The notes beneath the pieces are model-generated. The model saw only the letters and a program-made list of their open reading frames with translations, was not told the DNA's origin and made no database searches. A stretch of 33,264 nucleotides of DNA, from positions 1 through 33,264 of IMG/VR virus record IMGVR_UViG_3300042563_000447. The stretch is one strand, 5' to 3'. Of this stretch, positions 1 to 9,200 are shown one piece after another. Source of the DNA: a virus. Position 1 is the first letter of the stretch. Each line of letters begins with the position of its first letter. The translations under genes were made by a program, and so were the position numbers.

Positions 1-347
1 TGTTGATTATAGTTTTTAGTCCAAGCCATATCTTTCATTAAACCTTTATCTTCATAAAAAGGTTTAAAAATTTGTGTAGCTTGATTAACATTTTGCTCTA
101 GTGATAAGTCTAAGCCTGATAATCTTCCAACATTAAAATTAATTTGATCAACTAAAAAATCTTTTTTCTTAACACTATCATCTCTTGTTAAGTCTGCATG
201 GAAATACTGACCATACATTTTATTAAGAGATTTCCAATTTGTATCATACTGTGACTGCTTTGTTTGCATTAAATTTGCATACAAATTCAGATCAGGCTGA
301 TAAGGTTGAACTTGTGGAATAAACGTGGCTGCTGTAAATGTTGCCAT
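1..347 (-). CDS. Large virion/cargo-type phage protein, 5' part only (cut by window edge)
   Basis: The ATG at 347-345 opens a frame that runs uninterrupted for 115 codons to the window edge, so only the N-terminus is seen. It begins MATFTAATFIPQVQPYQPDL and continues with LQTKQSQYDT-type, LNKMYGQYF, SGLDLSLEQNVNQA and LMKDMAWTKNY stretches. I recognise this N-terminal pattern as typical of very long proteins encoded beside tail genes in large Bacteroidota phages; that is recall, not a search. The visible part is mostly helical and soluble, with no signal peptide. It follows the 786-aa gene after a 63-nt AT-rich gap holding a palindrome at the preceding stop codon, so it may start a new transcript. 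A virion cargo or ejection role is inferred from position only. The leader is A-rich (AAAGAAAAGTATTATG) without a clear Shine-Dalgarno. Confidence 0.8.
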   Translation of the reverse strand, partial: MATFTAATFIPQVQPYQPDLNLYANLMQTKQSQYDTNWKSLNKMYGQYFHADLTRDDSVKKKDFLVDQINFNVGRLSGLDLSLEQNVNQATQIFKPFYEDKGLMKDMAWTKNYNQ

Positions 348-394
348 AATACTTTTCTTTCTATAGTATAAATATATAAAAATTTTTTAAGTTT
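348..394 (-). promoter_or_regulatory. AT-rich putative promoter before the partial large gene
   Basis: On the minus strand this gap holds TTTTTATATATTTATACTATAG just before the A-rich leader of the gene starting at 347. It resembles, imperfectly, the TAGTATATTTAATA element found before other genes here. The similarity is loose in such AT-rich DNA, so this is a weak call. Confidence 0.25.
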
Positions 395-415
395 AATAAA
401 CTTCTAAAGTTTATT
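395..415 (-). terminator. Stop-codon-embedded palindrome, possible weak terminator
   Basis: AATAAACTT and AAGTTTATT form a perfect 9-bp stem around a 3-nt loop. The TAA stop of the 786-aa gene (413-411) lies inside the stem. On the minus strand it is followed by AAACTTAAAAAATTTTT. The stem is almost all A/T, so it would be a weak intrinsic terminator; a 3'-end stabiliser or protein-binding site is equally possible. A close relative sits at the end of the 1288-aa gene (6208-6224). Confidence 0.4.
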
Positions 416-2771
416 CATTATAAAAAGGGTAAGTTGTGTTACCATAAACTAAGCCTCCATGTTGGAACATTGATCCACCATATCTCTTTGTAAGCCTATC
501 TTTTAATAACAATTCTATCTGATCATCCTTTAAACCTGCTGCTTGTAAACTTTGTACATAAGTTACATCATCCATTTCATTAGCATCTGGTTTAATAGGT
601 TTACCACCTTTAAAGATTTGCATTCCTGTTCTAGGATCTATACGGTATTGTTCTGTTTGTAGGTTATAGATATCAGCTGCATTCTTTAATCCTGTATTAG
701 CCATTTGTGTAGTAAGTGCTCTTTTAGCATTCATTTCACCTCTATAGTTATTCTCAGCTGCACCTGTCTTATCCATGTACTGATTAAGAATGTTCTGTCT
801 GTTCATTCCTTCATTAATATCACCTTGATAGTTCAGTTGTCTTTCTTGATTTTCTGTACCAACATTTCTAGCTTGTGTCTGTGCAACAGCATTAACTTGT
901 TGTTCAGCAATATCACCTTGTAATGAAGCTGCGGCAGCTTGTTTTGCATTAGAAGGACCAGCTGTATTAGATATAATATCTAAATTCTTAGCACCCTGTC
1001 CTTGTAAAGCTTGTGTTTTAGCTAACCATTCTTCTTTAGCAAGTTCTACTTCAGGATACTGATAAGTCATAGCAGTAGGATATTCAATTCCTGTCTGTGT
1101 TGCCATAGCAGTACCAAGATTTAATTTATCTTGTGTAGTCCATTCTGGAAAACCATAAGGACCAGCTTCTCCTTGATAACTACCTTGATCTGAACCTTCT
1201 GTTTCACAATTACATTTACCATCTGTTAATGCTACTTCTACTTCTTCTCCTGTTTCAGGATCCATACAGTAACATTTTTGACTTTCCTCAAAACATGTTT
1301 CAGGAAGACAGTTTCCAGCTTCATCTTTATCAGCAAATACACCTGGTATATCTGCACCATTATCATCTTTACATGGACAGTCTTGTTCTAATTCATAAAA
1401 CTCAGATTTATCTTCTCCAGATTTTTTTAAATTTTCACAATGTTTAAAGTTTGCTTTTTGAGATGAATGAATTAAACCTCCAGCAACTGCTTGCTCAACT
1501 GTATATCCTTCTCTACTAATTGTAGCACATATGTCTTTTGCATATTTTACTGGATCTGTAGCAAATTTAGTTACTTTTTGGCGCTTAATATCATTTGCTT
1601 TTATATACTCTGATTCATCACCTTTAGCAAACACTTTAGTTCCATCTGCTCTAGTAATTTCTACAGTACCATCTGGTAATTTTTTTGTTTTTGTAACACT
1701 TACTTTTTTCTTTTCATCTCTTAGTTCTTTTTGTAACTGTTCTGCTGTTTTACTTTTTTTAGATGATGAAGACACTTGTTTTCCTTTTTGAGCTTCAAAT
1801 AAACCACCATTTACAAACCTATTAAGTTTAGCTATTCTATCTGATACAACATCATCTATACTAGTATAAGGTGTTCCACCATCACTTAAAATTAATGGTT
1901 GACTAAAGCCTCCCATTACTATACCATACTTTGCCATTGGAGCTCCTTGCATTTGCTCAGGACTCATTTGTTCAGCTTCTGCCATACCTTGTTCCATTGA
2001 AGGTTGTGCAATTGGTTGTCCATCAGGCATTTGCTGTGGAGCTTCACCTTCTGGCATACCTTCTTGAGGAGCTTGCTGTTGTTGCTGAGCCATCATCTGC
2101 TGTTGCATTGCCTCTTCTTCTTTTCTTTGTTTGGCAAGTTCTGGCATTAAATCTTCTTCAGTAATTCCATTAGCTTCCATATAAGGTTTAGCAATAACAG
2201 GAATACCTTGTGGAAAGCTTTTCTTAGATTCTTGTGCAATAGCTAATGCACCAAGTTTAATTACATAATTCTTAATCATCATCTCTGCAGTCTTTACTTC
2301 CATTTTATTGGATTCAGGATCTTGCATAGCTTTTCTATACTTGTTTACATCATATACTTTAGAAAGCTCAGCTGGAGTATAACCACCACCTTTCTTTACT
2401 GGCTTACCAAACATTTTTAAAATCTTTGGATCATTTATTTTCATTGCTTTTGTGTCACTGAAAATAAATGTATCATCTGGAAGACTCATTGGAACACCAC
2501 CTGCTGAGTGTCTTGGTCCTTTAATATTAAAAAATGAAGGCATAGTAGATCCATCAAGATCTCCTACTAGAGTTTCTCCACCTTCAGCTTCTAAATTAGC
2601 TTCTTCTCTAGGGACAGCTCCCATTGACTGTCTAGCTTGTAGTTTTGCTTTACCGCCATATGAATTAAAATCTCCTCCACCTATTGTAGCAATATCATTA
2701 GCAAGGCCACCTTGTACTTGGTACCCAGTTCTTGCTTGAGGAAGCTTAGTTATTCTTACTCTATATCTCAT
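411..2771 (-). CDS. Large GG-motif phage protein (786 aa), probable virion/cargo protein
   Basis: Residues 1-10 (RVRITKLP) resemble the start of the upstream 1129-aa protein (KVRIYKDP). Residues about 78-195 are the best-conserved-looking part: GPRHSAGGVPMSLP, FIFSDTKAMKI, GGGYTPAELSKVYDVNKYRK, TAEMMIKNYVIKLGALA and FPQGIP, a block I recall from large Bacteroidota phages. A Gln/Met/Pro-rich low-complexity stretch (about 221-275) follows, then a Lys-rich segment, a Cys-rich segment with CPCKDD, CYCMDP and CNCE, and a helical Gln/Asn-rich C-terminal third. GG doublets recur (VQGG, AEGG, SAGG, VNGG, FKGG, FQHGG). There is no enzyme motif, signal peptide or membrane segment. Only 4 nt separate it from the 1129-aa gene, so the two are co-transcribed. 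A packaged or ejected role is inferred from context; the enzymatic function, if any, is unknown. Confidence 0.85.
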   Translation of the reverse strand: MRYRVRITKLPQARTGYQVQGGLANDIATIGGGDFNSYGGKAKLQARQSMGAVPREEANLEAEGGETLVGDLDGSTMPSFFNIKGPRHSAGGVPMSLPDDTFIFSDTKAMKINDPKILKMFGKPVKKGGGYTPAELSKVYDVNKYRKAMQDPESNKMEVKTAEMMIKNYVIKLGALAIAQESKKSFPQGIPVIAKPYMEANGITEEDLMPELAKQRKEEEAMQQQMMAQQQQQAPQEGMPEGEAPQQMPDGQPIAQPSMEQGMAEAEQMSPEQMQGAPMAKYGIVMGGFSQPLILSDGGTPYTSIDDVVSDRIAKLNRFVNGGLFEAQKGKQVSSSSKKSKTAEQLQKELRDEKKKVSVTKTKKLPDGTVEITRADGTKVFAKGDESEYIKANDIKRQKVTKFATDPVKYAKDICATISREGYTVEQAVAGGLIHSSQKANFKHCENLKKSGEDKSEFYELEQDCPCKDDNGADIPGVFADKDEAGNCLPETCFEESQKCYCMDPETGEEVEVALTDGKCNCETEGSDQGSYQGEAGPYGFPEWTTQDKLNLGTAMATQTGIEYPTAMTYQYPEVELAKEEWLAKTQALQGQGAKNLDIISNTAGPSNAKQAAAASLQGDIAEQQVNAVAQTQARNVGTENQERQLNYQGDINEGMNRQNILNQYMDKTGAAENNYRGEMNAKRALTTQMANTGLKNAADIYNLQTEQYRIDPRTGMQIFKGGKPIKPDANEMDDVTYVQSLQAAGLKDDQIELLLKDRLTKRYGGSMFQHGGLVYGNTTYPFYNE

Positions 2772-2775
2772 AATA

Positions 2776-5700
2776 TTAGTCTAAAAATTCTATTAATCCA
2801 CCATCTCTAAGAAGCTCATGTATCTCCTCCATAGTTAAACTATATTCTCCACCTTTCTTATGGCCAATAGATCCACCTTTTTTAATTACACCCTCAAATC
2901 CAGATATACCTTCTCTACCAGTTCTTGCATCAAACTCACCTCTATTTACAACTTCATTAGCACTTTGTTTTTCACCATATGCAAAATCTGTCATTCCAGG
3001 GATATACTTAGTTCTTCTTTCATCATAATAATCTTTTGCATCTGCTATACCAGTAGCAGCAGCATTATAACCTCTTGCAATATTATCATAATTTACAGTA
3101 CCAGATTTTTCTGCTTTAATTTTAAGTTGAGCAGTTTGAGGATCATAACATGCACTTGTACTATCTGCTTTTTGTTCATCTGTACAATCTTTTAAATCAT
3201 CTGGTTCTTTAGAATAATTTTCTGCAACATCAGGATTCTTTAAATCTTTATTAGCATTTTGGAAATTCTGATTATTAAAGTGAGACATAGCATCCCATGT
3301 AGGACTATCAGCTGTACCAATAACAGGATTTCCTTCATAAGTTACTGGTGACATATTTAAACCACCTCCTGCTTCTGGTAAATAACCACCATAAGCATAA
3401 TAGTCATTAGGTATATAACCACCATAAGCCATTCCACTTACTGGTCCAACATTATTAGCAGGATAACCTTCAGGCATAGATTTATCTACAACCGGGTTAT
3501 CCATAAGTCCTGCTCTCTTATCTCTTATTAAATCATTATAATTTCTTGGGTCTGTACCCATTTGCTCTGGTGTGTATTCTTTTCTAGTTTCTTCAGGTGG
3601 TAAACCTCCATCATTTATATCAAAATCATTACCAGTACCTTCTCCAAACTTTCTTATACCTCTGTCTTCTTGTCTACCAGCTCTTCTATCAGCTGCATTT
3701 ACCATCCAATTATTTATAGAACGATCTCTTCCAGGAGCAGTGTTAGTTTTTGCAACTGGTGTAGTTACTGATTTTGGAGTTGTTGAAATTTGCTGATCTG
3801 TTTTAGCAGCTTCAGCAGTTCTTCTTTGAATCTCTGCAGGTGTTGCATAATCTAATGTCCAAGTCTTATCATGTTTAAGACCTATTTTACCAAGAAAACC
3901 ATCAGCTTTTTCTTTAGAATATTTAACTCCAGTAGGTAACATTCCTGATTTAGTTATACCAGCTGCAGTAGCTGCATATGCTAATGGATCTCCTACAGGA
4001 CTATATTGTCTAGGACCTCTAGTATATGGAGAGAACAAGCTTCCAAAAGCTCCTCTACCTGTACCTTGAGGTGCTCCCCATACAGGTTGGTTTATACCAG
4101 ACTGACCATAAGTACCTTGTTGTACATTATAACCTTGTGGATCATATTGTTGTTGTCTTTGTTTATCAGCAAGAGTTTTATCATAATCTTTTTGCCAGTT
4201 CTTCTTTTCTTCTTCTAACTTTTTAGCATAGTCTTCTTGAGTAGAAATTGCTGTAAAAGGTTTAGCTCCTCCTTCTTGAAAATAAGAATCAGTTGAATCT
4301 TTAGAATCTGTATAATCTAAATCTTGCTCATTAATAGGAGGTTGATATAAATTCTGAAGCATAGAGTCATTCATTACTTCATCTCCTCCATAAACAAATT
4401 GTTGAAGATTACCATAAGGATCTGGCATAAGATTATTAGTAGAACCTCCTATTGCCATTTCTCTATCGCTATATGCTTGTAAAACTTCTTGATTTGCACC
4501 AGCATAATTATTACCTGTACCTGTTCCAGAACCAAATAAATTAGTTACTCCAGCAGGTATAAATCTAAATGCTTCTGCAGCTTTTATAGCAATATCAGTA
4601 TTTGACAATCCATTATTAAGATTAGACTTTGTAGGTCTTGACCAAGTTGTATTAGTAGGTTTAGCTTTAGGTGTAATTGCCTTAGGAGCAGGCTGATGAT
4701 GTTCATATTGTTTAGTCTCTGGATTAAAGCCATACCACTTATTGCCTGGAGATCTCCCCCATTTATCTATCTTAGTAGCAGGGTCCATTCCATAATAAAC
4801 ATTATCTTGTGACCTATTCCAATTATCTTTTCCAGAAGACACTGTGCTACTTCTTTGTTTAGAAGTAACAGGATTAGAAGAAACTGAACCATCAGTAATA
4901 ATAGGTTCAGATGAAGCTTCACCTTTATCACTTGTACCATCACTAACTATTACTTCAGCATCAGCTGATTTCTTTGGTGCATCAGAAGTTGTTGTTTTTG
5001 CTACTTCTATAATTGCATCTTTATTCATTGTTTTAGCTACTTTTTCAGTAACTAATCTTCCTGTACTGTGTTTACTAGTTTTAGTATTAAAACCTCCAGA
5101 ATAACCATAACCAAAACCTCCAGCACCAGATGCTAAACCTGGATACATAGATAACATCATAAGAGGATTATACTGTACATCTGCAGTTCTTACACCACCT
5201 AATGGACCATAAGTAAATTTAGATGAAGTTACTCCAGGAGGAGTAGCGCCTCTTCCAAATACTTTTCTCATTCCTCTCTTCATTCTTCTACCAGCACCAC
5301 CTCCAAACTGAGCATAGTCCATAGTATCTTGATCTCCATCATAATCTTCAGAAGCCATGTCTTGACCGTACATATTATTGTACATCTTTTCAGCATCTTC
5401 TCTTAATATATTTTCTTCTACTTGACCTTTAATACCTGCAATAAAGTCAGACATATTACCCGAAGACTTAGCAGGAGTATTTTCAGTTCCTCTTATGCTT
5501 GCTGTAAAACCAGTATCTTCACCAGTTTCTTGTCCTTCTTGAGCTTTCTTAAGTTGCTTTAAAGTTCTTTTCATGAAAGCACTCTTACTAGGAGTTCCTC
5601 CATATTTAGAATAACTCATCTCATCTCCTTCAGCTTCTAAATCAGAATTAGCATCATCTTGAGAGTTATCTTCTTGAGCTAGGTCATTATAATAGTTAGA

Positions 5701-6165
5701 GTCCGGAGAATTAGTTGGTACTTCTTCAGTCTGTTGATTTTCTTCAGTGTCTTGATTTAGTTGTTGGTTAGTATCAATTCTTGCATTCTCTCCTAATTGA
5801 TCATAAACAGACTCTAAGTAAGTATCCATCTGTACTGCAGCATCATTATACTCATCTGTACCTTGTTCAAACTGTACATACTTAGACAACAAAGCATTTT
5901 TGATTTCTTCTTTATCTATACCTTGAGATATCATGCCTGTTACATCTTGCAATAACATATCTTCCTGGCTAGGCTGTTGACTTTGTTGTTGCATTTGCTG
6001 TGGTTGTTGTTGTGCAGATTGCATTTGTTGCATCATTCCTGCAGTTACTGGTGTAACACCTGTTTCAGTTCCTTCTTGAGCCTTACTTAACCACTGAGCT
6101 GTTTTGTTTACATAAGCTCCCTGACCATTTGGGTCTTTATAAATTCTAACTTTTCTTTTCATCAT
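2776..6165 (-). CDS. Large GG-motif, Gln-rich phage protein (1129 aa), probable virion/cargo protein
   Basis: The protein opens MMKRKVRIYKDPNGQGAYVN and then carries the motif SKAQEGTETG, which returns near residue 210 as KKAQEGQETG, suggesting an internal repeat. Gln-rich low complexity covers about 45-70. The middle is disordered-looking (Ser/Thr/Lys-rich) with tracts such as GAGGFGYGYSGG, AYGGYIP and AYGGYLP. It ends with KKGGEYSLTMEEIHELLRDG then GLIEFLD, a variant of the EEI/GG module found three times in the neighbouring 1288-aa protein. No catalytic motif, signal peptide or transmembrane helix is visible. The start is ATG at 6165; a second in-frame ATG follows at once, and an upstream ATG at 6170 runs straight into TGA. 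An exact 22-nt element shared with the 193-aa gene lies just upstream. A virion role is inferred; the biochemical function is unknown. Confidence 0.85.
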   Translation of the reverse strand: MMKRKVRIYKDPNGQGAYVNKTAQWLSKAQEGTETGVTPVTAGMMQQMQSAQQQPQQMQQQSQQPSQEDMLLQDVTGMISQGIDKEEIKNALLSKYVQFEQGTDEYNDAAVQMDTYLESVYDQLGENARIDTNQQLNQDTEENQQTEEVPTNSPDSNYYNDLAQEDNSQDDANSDLEAEGDEMSYSKYGGTPSKSAFMKRTLKQLKKAQEGQETGEDTGFTASIRGTENTPAKSSGNMSDFIAGIKGQVEENILREDAEKMYNNMYGQDMASEDYDGDQDTMDYAQFGGGAGRRMKRGMRKVFGRGATPPGVTSSKFTYGPLGGVRTADVQYNPLMMLSMYPGLASGAGGFGYGYSGGFNTKTSKHSTGRLVTEKVAKTMNKDAIIEVAKTTTSDAPKKSADAEVIVSDGTSDKGEASSEPIITDGSVSSNPVTSKQRSSTVSSGKDNWNRSQDNVYYGMDPATKIDKWGRSPGNKWYGFNPETKQYEHHQPAPKAITPKAKPTNTTWSRPTKSNLNNGLSNTDIAIKAAEAFRFIPAGVTNLFGSGTGTGNNYAGANQEVLQAYSDREMAIGGSTNNLMPDPYGNLQQFVYGGDEVMNDSMLQNLYQPPINEQDLDYTDSKDSTDSYFQEGGAKPFTAISTQEDYAKKLEEEKKNWQKDYDKTLADKQRQQQYDPQGYNVQQGTYGQSGINQPVWGAPQGTGRGAFGSLFSPYTRGPRQYSPVGDPLAYAATAAGITKSGMLPTGVKYSKEKADGFLGKIGLKHDKTWTLDYATPAEIQRRTAEAAKTDQQISTTPKSVTTPVAKTNTAPGRDRSINNWMVNAADRRAGRQEDRGIRKFGEGTGNDFDINDGGLPPEETRKEYTPEQMGTDPRNYNDLIRDKRAGLMDNPVVDKSMPEGYPANNVGPVSGMAYGGYIPNDYYAYGGYLPEAGGGLNMSPVTYEGNPVIGTADSPTWDAMSHFNNQNFQNANKDLKNPDVAENYSKEPDDLKDCTDEQKADSTSACYDPQTAQLKIKAEKSGTVNYDNIARGYNAAATGIADAKDYYDERRTKYIPGMTDFAYGEKQSANEVVNRGEFDARTGREGISGFEGVIKKGGSIGHKKGGEYSLTMEEIHELLRDGGLIEFLD

Positions 6166-6176
6166 GACATTATATA

Positions 6177-6198
6177 TATTAAATATACTAAAATAAAA
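6177..6198 (-). promoter_or_regulatory. Putative late promoter element (exact 22-nt repeat, copy 1)
   Basis: The 22 bases on the minus strand, with core TTTTAGTATATTTAATA, are identical to 17772-17793. Both copies sit 7-11 nt before a start codon at the head of a likely transcription unit. A phage or host promoter is the simplest reading, but a leader or operator role is possible. If TATATTTAATA is a -10-like box, the transcript would be nearly leaderless. Confidence 0.45.
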
Positions 6199-6207
6199 CT
6201 TAATGGA

Positions 6208-6224
6208 TAAACTTATAAAGTTTA
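6208..6224 (-). terminator. Stop-codon-embedded palindrome, possible weak terminator
   Basis: TAAACTT and AAGTTTA form a perfect 7-bp stem around a 3-nt loop. The first three bases on the minus strand are the TAA stop of the 1288-aa gene. The sequence matches the palindrome at 395-415 (both read TAAACTTTAKAAGTTTAT). It is AT-rich, so termination would be weak unless helped by a factor. Confidence 0.4.
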
Positions 6225-9200
6225 GTCTATCTCTTCTACAATGTAACCATTGTTTAAATAGTTATCAATCTCATCATCATCTACATCTGTTACAAAACCT
6301 CCATCTTTAAAGTATGTTCTTGGATCAAGAAATGAACCTCTTGGATCATACCAAGCTGCATGTTTTACATCTAATGGTTTGGCAGATTTATTAAGGTTTC
6401 TTGTTCTTATTCCTTTAGGATCATTTATTTTAACAAACTTACCATTCTTACCACCATTGTTTACATACCATGCGCCACTTGCATCTTTTTTATATTTAGC
6501 ATTTTTTTGTCCTGGAAAAGTATATGTAACACCTTTAGGTTTTGGATTTAATTTATCAGCAATATCAATACTAGGAAGTTTCTTTTCAGCAAAATTAAAT
6601 TTATTTGTATCTGTTGACTCACTTGTATTATAAAATTTTGACTTTGCTGTATCTTTTGCTTCTTGCATTTTAATCTGATGATCAATTCTTTCTTTCTTTA
6701 ATAATGCTGCCGCTTGTTTTTCTCTTTGACTAAGTGTAGGCTGCACATACTTTTTATAATCACTATTAGCATTTTTTGATCCACTATTAATACCTATAGA
6801 ACTTGTTCCTTTTAAAGCATTTGCACTATAGTCAACATCAAGATTTTTTAAATAGTCCTTCCATTCTTTTTTATTTTGCCAACCACTTCCTGAATTCCAA
6901 GCTTTTGCTAATATATAACTAGCCGGTATATTACCATCATACATATTAGTTTTAACATTAAACTTAGGATCGCCTCTTAAGTCTTTGTATGCATCTAATA
7001 AATATAAAACTCCAGCTTGAGTATCTACTCCTACTGATTTACCAATACTATTTACATCTATACCTAAAGCTTTTAATCTTTTACCTTGTTCAGTTAATTT
7101 ACCATCTTTAGTAAAATTTGCTTTTGCTTTAAGCTGATAGTATCCTTTACTTGCCTCACCTTTAACAAGTCCTAACTCATCTTTTAAAACTCTAGCTGCA
7201 ACTTCTTTAGGTAATCTTTTATAAGATTCTCCACCAGAAGTCTCCATGTTCATAATACCACCAATTAATAATTGACTTACATAATTTACATCATCTTGTT
7301 TATAACCTAATTTATGAAATTTATAAGCATTTTTATTTAAAGAAGTAAGTGCTTCTCTTTGTTTAGATGTAGCATCTTTATTTGCAACAATTTTTTTCTT
7401 TGGATCATATGCTTCAAATTGATCTTTAAGTCCTTTTGTTCTAGCAATGGATGTAATTCTATATTCAGGAATATCTTCATGATCAGGTAAATAAATTTTT
7501 TCATTCATTTTTTGAATATATGCTTTACCTTTATCTGAGCCATGCCAAATTAAAGGTACACCATCTTTATCTTTACCTATAACAAAACCTACGTGTTCAT
7601 TTTTATCATTTTTTAAACTAGCTTCTGACTTATCTTTTTTATAATCATGTTCACTACCTGGTCTATTTAATTGTACATAATCTCCAACTTGTATATAAGC
7701 ATACATATCCTTTGGAACCTGTCTCATTTTATTTACATTTCTTTCTGATGTTTCATATATAACATCTCCACCATTTTTAATAATGTGATCTTTATTAAAC
7801 CAGGCATCTGCTGACCATAAAGACTCTCCATTAGAAGCAGTATACATAGATGTTAATTTTGCACTAGCATTAAATGAACAACCTTTTCCAGGTGTACAAT
7901 CTTCTTCTCTATAGTTTTCTTCAAAGTCAGGTAAAAAAGCTTTTCCTAAAGATTTATTACCTACATATGACCAGTTTATATCTGATTTTTTAATTGGTGT
8001 AGTTACAGGTTTAGTTACAGGTTTAGTTTTAACTACAGGTTTATCTCCTGGTATTTGTTTAGGTTTAATTACATCTTTAGGTAATACACCAGCTTTATAT
8101 GCTTCTAAAGCTGATCTAGTTTTAGCACCCATTATTCCATCTACACCATCTTTATTAGCTCCTGAACTTCCTATATTATAACCAGCAGATTTAAGTTTTC
8201 TTTGAATGTCTAATACATAATCATCTTTACTTGTAGCAATTACTTTTTCTTTAATAGTTTCTATTTTATTTACTATAGGAGCTTTAACTACTGTATTATC
8301 ATTTAACTTAACAGTTGTTTCTTGTTGTATAGTTTCTACAGGATCAGCAACAGGAGTTTCAGTAACCATTGGAATTGGTGCTTCTTCTGGTGCTGGTGCT
8401 ACATCTACACATGACTGAGAAGCCTCATCCCACTCTTGTCCTTCTAGACATGGTTGACCACCTTCAGCCATTTGATTTAATGAAGGTATAGAAATATCTC
8501 CTCCACTTTGTGCATGTATTAATCCTTGACCACCACACTCATGACATGTAGTCATATCATTACCTCCATCTGCAGCATCCCATTTCCAACCACACTTTTT
8601 ACATGTTACTTTTTTAGTAAGTAAAGCACCACCTTTTTTATAGTCATCTAATTCTTCTATTACATAACCACCTTTTCTATATTCTTCTATTTCTTCTTCA
8701 GTAAGTTCAGCATCTATGTACCCACCTTCAGCAAATTGTTTTTGTTGTTGTTGCTGATTTATTCTAGTAGCAGCAAACATATCATTTACATTCTGAACAC
8801 TTGGAGTTATTAATTTATTATATGCTTGTAGTTGTGCAAGTTTTGGATCTACTACAACTTCTTTTTCTCTAGGATTCCAGTTGCTATAATCATCATCATG
8901 TCTTATCCTTTCTTCTTCAGCTAATAACATTTGTTTTTGTTGAAACTCTAGTTCTTTATTTTTTAAGATAAGTTCTAACTCTTCTTTTGAAGTAGGTTGT
9001 ATACCACCACTATAATCTTCACCACTGTAGTCTTCACCATTAAGATATTTATCATTAACAGGTTTCCCGCTAAATTTAGATATTCTAGCTTTTACATCTC
9101 CTACTGTATAGTATCCTTTATTATCTTTATCAAATACTTTATTTTGGTTATACAAAGAATTTTGACTAATTCCAAATACTGAACTACCGCTACCTTTTGC

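Noticed and set aside
2101-2130. CAG/CTG-type triplet runs encoding Gln tracts as expanded microsatellites
   Set aside because: Gln codons in these tracts are mixed and interrupted by Met, Pro and Glu codons; they look like ordinary low-complexity protein segments.
705-5104. Several plus-strand open frames of 60-110 codons opposite the large proteins
   Set aside because: They lie antisense to long, motif-bearing minus-strand genes, have biased compositions expected from the complement of AT-rich coding DNA, and lack plausible leaders or recognisable motifs.
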